Shown here: positions 10,003 through 22,633 of the stretch, one piece after another
Position numbering within the stretch: the stretch's first letter is position 1
Layout: the number at the start of each line of letters is the position of its first letter
Assembly: GCA_945862005.1 (NCBI GenBank)
Contig: CAMAWQ010000008.1
Coordinates: 1 to 34,883 of the forward strand
Source: Hylemonella gracilis
GTDB taxonomy: Bacteria > Pseudomonadota > Gammaproteobacteria > Burkholderiales > Burkholderiaceae_C
Direction: 5' to 3'
Length of the DNA: 34,883 nucleotides
Translations under genes and position numbers: made by a program
Notes under the pieces: generated by a model
The model's database searches: none
The model's input: only the letters and a program-made list of their open reading frames with translations
What the model was told of the DNA's origin: nothing

Positions 10003-10983
10003 ATGTTTAAAACATCAACTCGTTTAACTCAATGGCTGCTGATAGCCATGACCGCAGCACTGCATCTCTATGCGCCATATGCATGGGCTGAGTATCCAGA
10101 AAAAACCGTCAAACTGGTGGTTCCATTTCCGCCGGGTGGCAGCTTTGATGGCCCTGCACGTTTGCTGGCTACACGCCTTACAGCTCTATCTGGACAAACC
10201 TTTGTGGTGGAAACACGTGCCGGTGCAGGTGGCGCATTGGGCGCAGCGGAGGTTTCGCGTGCCACTCCAGATGGGTACACCGTGTTGTTGAGTAATGGCG
10301 CCATGTCGGTCAGTGCCGCATTGAGTGCTAAACCCTTGTTTGACGGCGTGGCTGGTTTCAGCCATGTGGCGACCTTTGGAGTGCTGCCATTTGTCGTTGT
10401 GGTCAACGGCAAGGCTCCATTCAATACGCTGCAAGATCTGATTACGGCCTCACGCGCCTCACCCGGAAAATTCAACTATGCATCAGCTGGAACGGGCTCA
10501 GCTTCACACCTGAGCGGGGAGCTGGTCAAGGAAGCCTTTGGCGTTGATTGGGTCCATGTGCCTTACCGGGGCTCAGGACCCGCCATGACGGATTTGATGG
10601 CTGGCCAAGTCACTTTGTCGGTACCCGGACTCAGCTCCACGGTTGCTCAGGTCAAGGCCGGATCACTCAAGGCTTTGGCCGTCACAGGCGCTGTACGTTC
10701 GCCTCAGTTGCCCAATGTTCCAACGCTTGCAGAAAGCAAGCCGGGTTCAGTGTTGGCCACGTGGGTGGGCATCTCCATGCCACCCAAAACATCACCTCAA
10801 ATCGTCAACAGGTTGGCAGCACTCATTGAGCAAGCCTTGAAAGATCCAGATATGCAGGCGCAATTGGTCGCGCAGGGCGTCACGCCAGTGTTTGAGGGGC
10901 CTGCAGAGATCACAACCAGAATGGCTCGAGAAATCGACATGTTTTCCGCATTGGGTAAACGCGCCAATATTTCGATGGAATGA
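10003..10983 (+). CDS. TTT Bug-family substrate-binding protein
   Basis: ATG 10003 with RBS AAGGAGA; signal peptide; YPEKTVKLVVPFPPGGSFDGPAR..., VVETRAGAGGALGAAEV, VPYRGSGPAMTDLMAGQV. Confidence 0.94.
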   Translation: MFKTSTRLTQWLLIAMTAALHLYAPYAWAEYPEKTVKLVVPFPPGGSFDGPARLLATRLTALSGQTFVVETRAGAGGALGAAEVSRATPDGYTVLLSNGAMSVSAALSAKPLFDGVAGFSHVATFGVLPFVVVVNGKAPFNTLQDLITASRASPGKFNYASAGTGSASHLSGELVKEAFGVDWVHVPYRGSGPAMTDLMAGQVTLSVPGLSSTVAQVKAGSLKALAVTGAVRSPQLPNVPTLAESKPGSVLATWVGISMPPKTSPQIVNRLAALIEQALKDPDMQAQLVAQGVTPVFEGPAEITTRMAREIDMFSALGKRANISME

Positions 10984-11029
10984 TCAATTGCATGAGCGCC
11001 TGATGGCATAGGCCTCACTAGGGTAAGTC

Positions 11030-12082
11030 ATGATGTGCGCTACATACCCTTGGAGCGAACATCTCTCGTTTCATCTATCACTGAGAAAAACTTTGAATAC
11101 TTTCATTTCAAAAAAATGGGCCATTCGTTTTATGGCGGCAGTGTCGGCGTTGACCATTGCTGGGGGTCTGGCGGCTCAAACCTTTCCAAGCAAGACCATT
11201 CGCTTGGTGGTTCCCTTTGCGCCGGGTGGCGTGGTGGACGCCACTGCCCGTCAAATTGGCCCCAAGCTTTCAGAGTTGCTGGGCCAACCGGTGGTGATTG
11301 AAAACCGAAGCGGCGCGGGCGGCACCTTGGCTGCAGACTACGTGGCCAAAGCCCAACCAGATGGCCATACCCTTTTGGTGGCCTTTGACTCGCACGCGGT
11401 CAACCCGCACATTTACAAAACAGAGCTGCGATACGACACCTTTAAAGACCTGGCGCCCATCACGTTTATAGGCAGCATTCCCTTGCTGCTTGCAACCCAC
11501 GCAGGCTACCCTGCCAACGACATTGCCGCGTTTATCAACCTTGCCAAAAGCAAACCAGGAACGGTTTCTTACGCATCCGTAGGCGCGGGGAGCTCTGGGC
11601 ATTTGGCGGCAGAACAGCTTAAGCTGCTGGCCAACTTTGACATGCTCCACGTTCCCTTTAAGGGTGGTGCCCCAGCCCTTACGGCGCTGATGGGTGAGCA
11701 GGTGCAGCTTATTGTGTTTGCGGCGGGCGCCGGTGTGCCTTTGGTGCAGGCCGGAAAAATCAAACCCTTGGCCATCAGTGGCAAGCGTCGTTCTTCGGCT
11801 TTACCGGGTGTGCCCACCATGGCTGAAGCGGGTTATCCACAGCTGGACTCGGGTGCTTGGATGGGCCTGCTGGCAGCTGCAGGTACGCCACCTGCGGTCA
11901 TTGCCCGCTTGAATGCTGAAATGACCAAGGTCTTAAAAGATCCAGAACTTATCAAAAAACTGGCAGACCAAGCGGTGGAGCTGTCTGCAAGCAGCCCGGA
12001 AGAATTGGGTGTTCTGATTCGGAACGAGCATGACAAGTGGGGCAAGGTCATTCGAGATGCCAAGCTCAACGTGTCACAGTAA
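11030..12082 (+). CDS. TTT Bug-family substrate-binding protein (true start may be internal)
   Basis: FPSKTIRLVVPFAPGGVVDATARQIG, VIENRSGAGGTLAADYVAKAQPDGHT, VPFKGGAPALTALMGEQVQ; the N-terminal extension before the signal peptide is long. Confidence 0.92.
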   Translation: MMCATYPWSEHLSFHLSLRKTLNTFISKKWAIRFMAAVSALTIAGGLAAQTFPSKTIRLVVPFAPGGVVDATARQIGPKLSELLGQPVVIENRSGAGGTLAADYVAKAQPDGHTLLVAFDSHAVNPHIYKTELRYDTFKDLAPITFIGSIPLLLATHAGYPANDIAAFINLAKSKPGTVSYASVGAGSSGHLAAEQLKLLANFDMLHVPFKGGAPALTALMGEQVQLIVFAAGAGVPLVQAGKIKPLAISGKRRSSALPGVPTMAEAGYPQLDSGAWMGLLAAAGTPPAVIARLNAEMTKVLKDPELIKKLADQAVELSASSPEELGVLIRNEHDKWGKVIRDAKLNVSQ

Positions 12083-12091
12083 TCCACAGCA

Positions 12092-12883
12092 TCACTTACC
12101 CACAAATTTAGGCTTTCTATTCTGCTTGTGGGCAGCCATGCCTTCGTCCACGTCATGGCTCCACTCCAAGGCATGACGCAGGGCGTCTGACAGTTCACGT
12201 GCGGCCCGAGTTCCGGGCTCTTGTCTGGTCGCCATGATGCGTTTGGCGCCTTGCACCGCCAGGGGGCCGTTTTCGGCAATGGTTTGTGCCATCTTGGCCA
12301 CGCTGTCTCTAAATGACTCTCGCGGATAGACGCCTTGAACAATGCCAAACTGACTCATCTCCGCACTGCTGATGGTTCTGGCGGTGCAAATCAGCTCCAA
12401 GGCTCGGGCCTTGCCCACCAAACCTGGCAGGCGCACTGGCGCCCCAGCGCCCGGAAAGCCGCCCCAAGAGGCCTCGGGCATTTGCAGGGTTACGTGCTCT
12501 GCGGCATACCTGAGGTCGCAAGCCAAGGCCAGCTCCACCGCACCTGCCAAAACCTTGCCATTGATGGCCGCCATGACAATTTGAGGCAGCGCTTCAAGCG
12601 CATCAAAAACCGCATTGGCTTTTCGCACCAGTCGCACCACGTCTTCTTTGGACATGCTTTCACGAAGAGCCGGGTTTAAGAGCCCCATTGAAAAATAGTC
12701 ATCCCCAGCACCGGTGATCACCACGACATGAATGTCGCTGCGTTCACGAAGCTCCGCTATCAGCATTCCCAAATGGTCCATCAGCTCGGGGCTCAGACGG
12801 TTCAGGTCTGTGGGTCGGTCTATGGTGAGATAGAGCACATTAGACTCAAGTTTGGGGGTCAACCCATCTATCGGTTCAAGCAT
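12092..12883 (-). CDS. Enoyl-CoA hydratase/isomerase (crotonase) family protein
   Basis: [38 protein letters not shown]..., [65 protein letters not shown] before ATG 12883. The longer ORF to 13312 overlaps queA and is not expected. Confidence 0.88.
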   Translation of the reverse strand: MLEPIDGLTPKLESNVLYLTIDRPTDLNRLSPELMDHLGMLIAELRERSDIHVVVITGAGDDYFSMGLLNPALRESMSKEDVVRLVRKANAVFDALEALPQIVMAAINGKVLAGAVELALACDLRYAAEHVTLQMPEASWGGFPGAGAPVRLPGLVGKARALELICTARTISSAEMSQFGIVQGVYPRESFRDSVAKMAQTIAENGPLAVQGAKRIMATRQEPGTRAARELSDALRHALEWSHDVDEGMAAHKQNRKPKFVGK

Positions 12884-12944
12884 TTCAAAAAGCCTCCTGT
12901 ACTTGTCGAACCATACACCGAGTATCGAAACCCCGACCATCGCT

Positions 12945-13988
12945 ATGACAGCCCTCATCCCCCCCCGCGAATTCACCCTTGCCGACTTTGACTTTGACCT
13001 TCCGCCAGAGCGGATAGCCCAGCACCCCGCTGCAGAGCGCAGCGCATCGCGCTTGCTGGATGGGCGGGGTGAATTGCCGCAGGACAGAATTTTTCGCGAC
13101 TTGCCCAGTTTGTTGGAGCCGGGCGATTTGCTGGTGTTCAACGACACCCGCGTGGTCAAGGCACGTTTGTTTGGCGAAAAAGCCACTGGTGGTGCGCTGG
13201 AGTTGTTGGTGGAGCGCACGCTGCCCCACTTTGAGGTGGCCGCGCACCTCAAAGTGAGCAAGCGCCCCGCAGTGGGCGCGGTGCTGCACATGGTGGGCGG
13301 CTTTACGGCCACCTTGCTGGGCCGTTGGCCCGATGCGAAGGGGCAGCTGTTTCACTTGCGGTTCAGCGACGACCCCATGGTGCTCATGCAGCGCCACGGG
13401 CATGTGCCGTTGCCGCCCTACATTCAGTCCGAATCCGGCGATGACGAGCGGCGCTACCAAACGGTGTTTGCCCGCCAGCCCGGTGCTGCCGCAGCGCCCA
13501 CAGCCGCCTTGCATTTTGATGAAGCCGTGTTGGCAGCTCTGCAACAACGCGGCGTCCAGACGGCCAACGTGACCCTGCATGTGGGGGCGGGCACGTTTTC
13601 GCCGGTGAAGGTGGAGCGCTTGACTGACCACCGCATGCATTCAGAGTGGTACGACCTGCCTTTGGCCACCCAGCAAGCTATAGCAGCCGCACGCGAGCGC
13701 GGGGGGCGTGTGGTGTCCGTGGGCACCACCACCACGCGCACTTTGGAGTCTTGGGCGCAAACCGGGCAAACCACGGGGGACACGAGCATCTTCATCACCC
13801 CGGGGTTTAAGTTTCAGGTGGTGGACGTGCTGATCACCAACTTCCACTTACCCAAAAGCACCTTGATGATGCTGGTCAGCGCCTTTGCGGGCTTCGAGCA
13901 CATTAGGGCGCTGTACCAGCACGCCATTGAAACGGAGTACCGCTTTTTCAGCTATGGCGATGCGATGGTGTTAGCGCGCAAGCCGTAA
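12945..13988 (+). CDS. queA: S-adenosylmethionine:tRNA ribosyltransferase-isomerase
   Basis: [69 protein letters not shown]-like [46 protein letters not shown]. Confidence 0.97.
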   Translation: MTALIPPREFTLADFDFDLPPERIAQHPAAERSASRLLDGRGELPQDRIFRDLPSLLEPGDLLVFNDTRVVKARLFGEKATGGALELLVERTLPHFEVAAHLKVSKRPAVGAVLHMVGGFTATLLGRWPDAKGQLFHLRFSDDPMVLMQRHGHVPLPPYIQSESGDDERRYQTVFARQPGAAAAPTAALHFDEAVLAALQQRGVQTANVTLHVGAGTFSPVKVERLTDHRMHSEWYDLPLATQQAIAAARERGGRVVSVGTTTTRTLESWAQTGQTTGDTSIFITPGFKFQVVDVLITNFHLPKSTLMMLVSAFAGFEHIRALYQHAIETEYRFFSYGDAMVLARKP

Positions 13989-14004
13989 AACTTGGCCCTG
14001 CCCA

Positions 14005-14325
14005 TCAGTCCAAAGCCAAATACACCCGGCCGCCTTCAATTTTGACGGGCCAAATTTTGACGGGCTCAGTGCAAGGCAACAAGGTGGCCTGGCCGGTGCG
14101 CACGTCAAAGCGGCCTTGGTGAAACGGGCATTCAATTTCAAAGCCCTCTAGGTAGCCATCGCACAAATTGGCATTGCCGTGCGAGCACACGTTTTGGGTG
14201 GCGTAGATGGCGCCTTCCACGTTGTAGAGGGCAATGTCTTGGCCCTGGGGGGTCACCGCAATGGCCGCGCCTTCAAACACATCGGCTACGGCGGCCACAT
14301 CGGTCCAGTTGCTATCGCTGCTCAT
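14005..14325 (-). CDS. Rieske [2Fe-2S] ferredoxin component of an aromatic-ring oxygenase
   Basis: NVCSHGNANLCDGYLEGFEIECPFHQGRFDVRTGQ: Rieske C-x-H...C-x2-H motif; about 106 aa; third gene of the cassette. Confidence 0.92.
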   Translation of the reverse strand: MSSDSNWTDVAAVADVFEGAAIAVTPQGQDIALYNVEGAIYATQNVCSHGNANLCDGYLEGFEIECPFHQGRFDVRTGQATLLPCTEPVKIWPVKIEGGRVYLALD

Positions 14326-14351
14326 GAAGTTCCTTGAGTAAATGGGGTCGA

Positions 14352-14834
14352 TCAAATCGGGTAAATGATGGAATTGGGCACCATTTCACTGTCAAACACG
14401 CACACACGCTGGGCCAGTTTGAGCCCTTGCGGGGTGCGCACCACGGTGTCTAGGTAGCGACCCACATTAAAAACGGTGCTTGGTCCGTCGAGCTTGGTGC
14501 GAAACACCGCGTAATGGGCTTCGCAAGCTATGCCCTGTTCGTCCGCACGGTGAATGATGGGGGCGCCCACCACATGACGCTGGTAGTAGGGGTCATGAAA
14601 CAAAGTTTCTTTAATGCCAAACACGCGGTCTCGCAGCATGGCTTTGCTTTCAAAAGATAGGGTGGCCAAGGGTAGGCCGCGGTCAAAGTTTTCTCGGGGC
14701 TGCAATTTGTAAACCGCGTCGTCGGTAAAAAACTCGGGCCATAGGTCCCAGTTGCCCGAGTCCACAGCGGCAGCGTACTGGGCATGCAGTTGCACCAATT
14801 CCCAATAGTCTTGAAGTGAGGGGGAGGGTTGCAT
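14352..14834 (-). CDS. Aromatic-ring-hydroxylating oxygenase beta (small) subunit
   Basis: About 160 aa, [65 protein letters not shown]; 5 nt after the alpha subunit. Confidence 0.92.
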   Translation of the reverse strand: MQPSPSLQDYWELVQLHAQYAAAVDSGNWDLWPEFFTDDAVYKLQPRENFDRGLPLATLSFESKAMLRDRVFGIKETLFHDPYYQRHVVGAPIIHRADEQGIACEAHYAVFRTKLDGPSTVFNVGRYLDTVVRTPQGLKLAQRVCVFDSEMVPNSIIYPI

Positions 14835-14839
14835 GGGTA

Positions 14840-17445
<2,606 letters not shown>

Positions 17446-17459
17446 GCTTTAAAGGGAGT

Positions 17460-18512
17460 TCAATCCACAAACTTGGACTTGATGTCCAAGACTTCTTCAA
17501 AGTGGTTCAAAAAGGCGTCCACACATTGCGGGTCAAAGTGGCGGCCTTTTTGGTCTTTCAGGTAAGCCACCGAGTCTTCCACCGACCAAGCGGCTTTATA
17601 GGGGCGCTCGGAGGTGAGGGCGTCAAACACGTCGGCCACTGCCACGATGCGGCCTGACAGCGGAATATCAGCGCCCTTCAAGCCTTGGGGGTAACCGCTG
17701 CCATCAAACTTTTCATGGTGCGAGCGGGCAATTTCGGCGCCTTTTTGCAGCAGGGGTGAATTGCTGCCCGCCAAAATTTGGTAGCCCTTTTCGGCGTGGC
17801 CCTTCATGATTTCAAACTCTTCAGGCAGCAATTTGCCAGGCTTGAGCAAGATGTGATCGGGTATGCCCACCTTGCCCACGTCGTGCATGGGGGCAGACTC
17901 CAAAATCAGTTGCTGGTCTTGCTGACTTAGGTCCAGGCGCTTGGCAATCAGCCACGAGTAATGCGCCATGCGCTGAATGTGACCGCCGGTTTCGGGGTCT
18001 CTAAATTCTGCCGCTCTAGACAACCGCACAATGGTTTCGCGCTCGCGCAAGGAGCTGGTTTGCTCGGCCCTTTGAATTTCGGAGGCCAGCCAATCGGCGC
18101 GTTGCTCCAGCGCCTTGTAGTGCACGCGCAACCGCAGCATGTTGTGCACACGCGCTTTGAGCTCTATCAAGTCGTAAGGCTGGGTGAGAAAGTCGGTGGC
18201 ACCCAGCTGCAGAGCCTGGTGCCGCACGTCCAGCTGGTGATTGGCCGTGATCATCAAGACCGGCGTGTTGATGCCTTGAATGTCTTGGCGAAACTGCTGC
18301 AAAAATTCCAATCCGTCCATGCCGGGCATCATGTAGTCCAAGATGATCAGATCCGGTGCCTGGTTTAGGCAGTGGCTCAACGCTTCTTTGGGGTTTAAAA
18401 ACTCAAGAACATTGAGCTCCAGTTCCAACTCGGCCAACTGGTAGCGCAGCAGGGTCAGGTTGGTTTGCAGGTCGTCTACAACGACCACTTCGAGCTTGGA
18501 CATAATAGTCAT
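17460..18512 (-). CDS. Response regulator with REC and HD-GYP domains (putative c-di-GMP phosphodiesterase)
   Basis: VVDDLQTNLTLLRY..., LIILDYMMPGMDG, APMHDVGKVGIPDHILLKPGKLLPEEFEIMKGHAEKGYQIL, HHEKFDGSGYPQGLKG. Start may be 18503. Confidence 0.94.
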   Translation of the reverse strand: MTIMSKLEVVVVDDLQTNLTLLRYQLAELELELNVLEFLNPKEALSHCLNQAPDLIILDYMMPGMDGLEFLQQFRQDIQGINTPVLMITANHQLDVRHQALQLGATDFLTQPYDLIELKARVHNMLRLRVHYKALEQRADWLASEIQRAEQTSSLRERETIVRLSRAAEFRDPETGGHIQRMAHYSWLIAKRLDLSQQDQQLILESAPMHDVGKVGIPDHILLKPGKLLPEEFEIMKGHAEKGYQILAGSNSPLLQKGAEIARSHHEKFDGSGYPQGLKGADIPLSGRIVAVADVFDALTSERPYKAAWSVEDSVAYLKDQKGRHFDPQCVDAFLNHFEEVLDIKSKFVD

Positions 18513-18527
18513 AGTAGCTCAGATGGA

Positions 18528-19928
18528 TTAAAGGGCTTTCTCTTTGGCCTTGACCCATTGCTGAAGCATGACCCCAAACCGCCTTGGCAGTTGCGGCATT
18601 TGCGCCAGCAACACGGCGCACACCAGCCCATGGGCCACACCCAGCCACAACCAAATGCCCGAAATGCTGACGCCCCATGTCAGGAGCGCACCCGTGATCA
18701 GAGCGCTGGTCACCATGAACAGCGCATTCAAAATATTGTTGGCTGCCATCACCCGTGCACGGTGTGTGTGCGGGCTGCGCTGTTGCACATAGGCGTAAAG
18801 CGGCACGCTAAATAGCCCTGCGCTCAAGCTCAGCAAGCTCAAATCCACCAAGATGCGGGTGTGCGTCCAAGGGCCTAAAAAAGCGCCAACGCCCATCAGC
18901 GTGGGGGTGGCGTTAGCTAGGTGTGCAGCACTTAAAGCCGCATGTGCGTCAGCTAAGCCGCTGCTGGCTGCATACAAATCCAGCACAAACACGCCCATGC
19001 CTAAAGCGCCCAAAGTCACCAAGCCCAGCTCCAAGCCGTGTTCGGCCGTGGCGCGGCCCAGCCGCTCGCACAGCAAAGAGCCCACGCCTATACCTACCGA
19101 AAACACCACCATCAACATAGACGCCACCGCCTCTGAGCCGTGCAGCACCTCTTTGGTGTAGCTGGGAATTTGGCTCAGCATGACCGCCCCAAAGCACCAC
19201 ATCCAGCTGATGAGCAGCAGCGCCCCCCACACCTCGCGGTCGGAGCGCGCGCTTTGCAGGTTGCGCCAGGTTTCGCTGACGAGGTTCCAGTTGATGTGCA
19301 GGTGCGGGTCTGCTGCTGGAGTGTCGGGCACCTTGCCCGCCGCCCAACGGCCCAGCAAGGCCACCAGCACACAAGCCAAGGCCGCCCACAAAGCGCCGTG
19401 GGGCAGCGTCATGAGCAGACCGCCGGCCATATTGCCCAGCAAAATGGCTACAAACGTGCCCATTTCCACCATGCCGTTGCCGCTGACCAGTTGCTTGGGG
19501 CCTAGTGCACGGGGCAGGTAAGCGTATTTGACCGGGCCAAACAGGGTGGAGTGTGTGCCCATTAAAAAAATGCACAACAACAGCACGCCCACTTGCTCGA
19601 ACAAAAAGCCCGCAGCGGCCAGCAGCATGATGGCGATTTCCAGGTTCTTGACACGGCGCATCATCAGCGCCATGTCGGTGCGGTCGCACCACTGCCCGCA
19701 GGTAGCAGAAAACAGCACATAGGGCAGGATGAACAAGCCGCCAATCACCAAGCCTGCCAAAACGGCGGGCAGCCAAGCTACCTGTAGCTGGTAGGTCACC
19801 AGCACCGTCAGAGCAAATTTGAACAAGTTGTCGTTGGCCGCCCCAGAAAACTGGGTCCAGAAAAAGGCGCCAAATCCGGTTTGCCGCAACAAGCCTAAAG
19901 GCGTTGGCCCAGTGGGCGGGGTAGACAT
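18528..19928 (-). CDS. MFS transporter, lysophospholipid transporter LplT-like
   Basis: FWTQFSGAANDNLFKFALTVLVTYQ, LPYVLFSATCGQWCDR, GTHSTLFGPVKYAYLPRALGPKQLVSGNGMVEMGTFVAILLGN; ATG 19928. Confidence 0.88.
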   Translation of the reverse strand: MSTPPTGPTPLGLLRQTGFGAFFWTQFSGAANDNLFKFALTVLVTYQLQVAWLPAVLAGLVIGGLFILPYVLFSATCGQWCDRTDMALMMRRVKNLEIAIMLLAAAGFLFEQVGVLLLCIFLMGTHSTLFGPVKYAYLPRALGPKQLVSGNGMVEMGTFVAILLGNMAGGLLMTLPHGALWAALACVLVALLGRWAAGKVPDTPAADPHLHINWNLVSETWRNLQSARSDREVWGALLLISWMWCFGAVMLSQIPSYTKEVLHGSEAVASMLMVVFSVGIGVGSLLCERLGRATAEHGLELGLVTLGALGMGVFVLDLYAASSGLADAHAALSAAHLANATPTLMGVGAFLGPWTHTRILVDLSLLSLSAGLFSVPLYAYVQQRSPHTHRARVMAANNILNALFMVTSALITGALLTWGVSISGIWLWLGVAHGLVCAVLLAQMPQLPRRFGVMLQQWVKAKEKAL

Positions 19929-19935
19929 GGTCGCT

Positions 19936-21216
19936 TCAGTCGGTGGTGAACACCGTGAGCACGCCGGTATAGCCGTAGAGGTGGTGGCGCGCAATTTCGC
20001 CACCGGCAAAAAAGCCCACCAGAGGCACATCGCCCAAAGCTTGCCGCACCACTTGCATTTCTGCACTGGGGGCGCCAAAGTGGGGTCCGCCCCGACCCGC
20101 GCAACTCACATACACCGCACCGGCAATACGTCGTGCCAAATGCGGTGCGGCATCGGCCGCATGCGCGCCCAGCGCCAAGGCAGTTTCCATGGGCATGGTT
20201 TCGGGCTCCAGCTCTTCGCGAATTTCGGCGCAAATGCGCACCAAGTCGGCGCGAGCGGCTTTTTTGTCGCGCTGGCAAAAAGCCAGTTGCATGCCGTTGT
20301 GGACATGTTCGGCCAAAGCAATGCCCTGACGCTCGCCATCCAGCCCGACAATGTGCCGCACCAGCACATCGGCTCCAAAGTTTCCCGTGCGCGAAATGGG
20401 CGCTGGCTGATCGGTAATAAGCCCCGCGTCGTCAGGCCACATCAGGCCCACCAGAGTAGAGCGCACAGCGTTTAAGGCTTCTTGAGGGCGCTCCAAAGAC
20501 ACTTTCAGGTCTCCTAGCAGCACCTCAAGGGCGGGTTGCCCGTCAAGCCGGTACACCACATTGCGATCGGCATCGGTGATTTCGCGGGCTTTGCCCAAGG
20601 GCAGGCAGCCCTGCGTGACGCGAGAAATCACCCTCACCTCGGGCCCAAACGCCACACCGCTCAAGCCGCCTTCAAACACGCCGGTGGACAAGCCCTGCCC
20701 GCGCATATAGCCGTCGCCCCCCACGGCAAATTGCAGGCTGTGGGTGCGGCTGGAGGCCAGCCCCCCAAACAAATAACCGGTGGCGGTGCGGCCCGCCATT
20801 TCGTCAATCAGATCGGCCAAGTCTGGGGTGTGGCCATCGGCATGCACCAAGGCGGTGTGCGCCTCAAACCTTGGCGACAGCGGCGCCACCCCAGAAAACA
20901 CGCGGTACTGGTCGGCAGGGAGGTTACACAACATCACCGCCATGGCGGGCTCGTCAAAGTACTCCACATTGTTGGCGGCAATGCCCACGCCCACCGTACC
21001 TGACCAGTCGGTGATTTGCGGCAACTCGGCGCTCAGGTGGTTCAGGATGTCTTGCGCAGCTTCGGCATAAGCATCGGTGATGTAGAGCAAGGCCAACGTG
21101 GGGTGGCGCGCATAACCCGGCAACTGCAGTTGTGCGCGCAGTTGGGCCAGCACCAAGCCTGCGGCCATAGGCCACTGGGGGTGCGTGGCATGCGCATGCG
21201 CGAACAAATGCATCAT
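19936..21216 (-). CDS. FIST-domain sensory/signal-transduction protein
   Basis: FIST_N-like GTVGVGIAANNVEYFDEPAMAVMLCNLP... and FIST_C-like ...SCAGRGGPHFGAPSAEMQVVRQALGDVPLVGFFAGGEIARHHLYGYTGVLTVF. Confidence 0.85.
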   Translation of the reverse strand: MMHLFAHAHATHPQWPMAAGLVLAQLRAQLQLPGYARHPTLALLYITDAYAEAAQDILNHLSAELPQITDWSGTVGVGIAANNVEYFDEPAMAVMLCNLPADQYRVFSGVAPLSPRFEAHTALVHADGHTPDLADLIDEMAGRTATGYLFGGLASSRTHSLQFAVGGDGYMRGQGLSTGVFEGGLSGVAFGPEVRVISRVTQGCLPLGKAREITDADRNVVYRLDGQPALEVLLGDLKVSLERPQEALNAVRSTLVGLMWPDDAGLITDQPAPISRTGNFGADVLVRHIVGLDGERQGIALAEHVHNGMQLAFCQRDKKAARADLVRICAEIREELEPETMPMETALALGAHAADAAPHLARRIAGAVYVSCAGRGGPHFGAPSAEMQVVRQALGDVPLVGFFAGGEIARHHLYGYTGVLTVFTTD

Positions 21217-21228
21217 GGGTGCAAGGCC

Positions 21229-21897
21229 TCAGCCGCGGGGCCGCTTGGCAGGCGTGAAACCTTTGCGTGCCGCGGAGGTGGCTTTGGACGCGGGGGCAGT
21301 TTTTGCTGCGCCCGGCTTGGATTTGACAGGTTTGGACTTAGCGGGCTGAGACCCCGACTGAACAGGAGTTTGAAAAGGCGCCGCTTTGCTGGACACGTCT
21401 TGCAAGGCTTGGGTGGCAATGTTTTGAAACTGCTGCGTCAAGGCCCCCCACATCTGCATGGGGTCTGCTGCAGGCTTGACCGGCTCTGCCTTGGCGGCCC
21501 CGGGCTTAGCTTGGGGCTGGGGGGCGGGTTCAGCTTGTGCTTGAGGCTGAGCCTGTGGCTCAGCCTTGGCCTTGAACATGGCCGACCAGTCGGGCGCATC
21601 AACGTTCATGGTGCGCAGTGCGCTGAGCGTCATTTTTTGCACTTCCAGCGCCTGAATGGTGGCTTTGAGCGCGGTGGTGTTTTGCTCCAGCCAGAACAGC
21701 ACGGTGCGCAGTTCTTCTAGGCGTTTTTCCATCACCTCGGGTTCCATGGTGGGGGCCACCCAATTGTTAAAAGCCGCCTGCATGCCTTGCGGCATAGAGG
21801 CGGAGGCCCCTTTGCTCAGGCTTTGCAAAAAGTCAAAACCCGGTACAAATTTAGCAAAACCGGCGGGGTCAAACCCCGAGTTGTCTGATGTGGCCAT
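21229..21897 (-). CDS. phaM: PhaM-like polyhydroxyalkanoate granule-associated protein with Lys/Ala/Pro-rich C-terminus
   Basis: VPGFDFLQSLSKGAS..., NWVAPTMEPEVMEKRLEELRTVLFWLEQNTTALKATIQALEVQKMTLSAL core plus basic KPVKSKPGAAKTAPASKATSAARKGFTPAKRPRG tail. Confidence 0.85.
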   Translation of the reverse strand: MATSDNSGFDPAGFAKFVPGFDFLQSLSKGASASMPQGMQAAFNNWVAPTMEPEVMEKRLEELRTVLFWLEQNTTALKATIQALEVQKMTLSALRTMNVDAPDWSAMFKAKAEPQAQPQAQAEPAPQPQAKPGAAKAEPVKPAADPMQMWGALTQQFQNIATQALQDVSSKAAPFQTPVQSGSQPAKSKPVKSKPGAAKTAPASKATSAARKGFTPAKRPRG

Positions 21898-21937
21898 GAG
21901 GCATGCTCCCTAAAAGGCTGAATCGGTTGAATGCCGT

Positions 21938-22633
21938 TTAAAACTCAAAACCACCTTGGCGGCGCACAGCTTGTGCGGGCTCGCCCGTAAGCCAGTCGGC
22001 CAGTAATTGCGCCAGCTGCGGGCGTGCTGACTGGGTGCACACGCCCAAGGTGTAGTCGGTGGCCAGTTCAAATTCTTGCGGCAGATCACCCACGTAGTCC
22101 ACCCCGGGGGTGTAGTTGATTTCAGTGGCCTGTGTGCAGCCCACCAGGTCGGGTTCAGGGTTGGCTGCCATTTCGCGCATGGCGGTGGCGCCGTTGGGGT
22201 ACTGGCGCAGGGCCGACTGTTGGATTTGGTCTAACCCCAAAGCATGCAGCACCTTCATAAAGTGAATGCCCGCAGTGGCTTTGGCCGCATCAGGAAAATA
22301 AATGCCCCGCGCCTTACCCAACAAGGCCAGCAAGTCTTGCCGTGTGGCAATTGCTGGAAACGGTGTGCCGGTTTTCACGGCAATACCGGTTTTGACCCGA
22401 CCTAAAGACCGGGCACTGCCCGCCACTACATGGCCAGAAGCCACCAGCGCGTCGATCATGGCGCGTGTGAGGATAATCAGGTCGCAGGACTGGCCGGCCA
22501 ACAGCTGGTCGCGCATGTCGCCCACAGCACTGTATGTGCCTTGAATGTGGCAGCCGGTATCGGCCTCAAATGCGGGCTGAACCGCCCGGACCACCGCCGC
22601 GGCAGCGCCCCCACTCAATAAGTGCAGCTGCAT
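21938..22633 (-). CDS. Molybdate ABC-type (ModA-like) periplasmic substrate-binding protein, orphan
   Basis: LHLLSGGAAAAVVRAVQPAFEADTGCHIQGTYSAVGDMRDQLLAGQSCDLIILTRAMIDALVASGHV...; TEINYTPGVDYVGDLP. No adjacent ABC permease or ATPase; no obvious signal peptide. Confidence 0.82.
   Translation of the reverse strand: MQLHLLSGGAAAAVVRAVQPAFEADTGCHIQGTYSAVGDMRDQLLAGQSCDLIILTRAMIDALVASGHVVAGSARSLGRVKTGIAVKTGTPFPAIATRQDLLALLGKARGIYFPDAAKATAGIHFMKVLHALGLDQIQQSALRQYPNGATAMREMAANPEPDLVGCTQATEINYTPGVDYVGDLPQEFELATDYTLGVCTQSARPQLAQLLADWLTGEPAQAVRRQGGFEF

Noticed and set aside
12884-13312. N-terminal extension of the enoyl-CoA hydratase ORF to 13312
   Set aside because: It is antisense to the start of queA, composition is not protein-like, and a good RBS (AGGAGG) precedes the ATG at 12883.
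12885-13640. 251-aa minus-strand ORF antisense to queA
   Set aside because: Shadow ORF opposite a clear QueA; no recognisable domain.
18949-19776. 275-aa minus-strand ORF overlapping the LplT-like gene in another frame
   Set aside because: Out-of-frame translation of a GC-rich gene; Arg/Gly/Ala/His-rich and unlike any known family.
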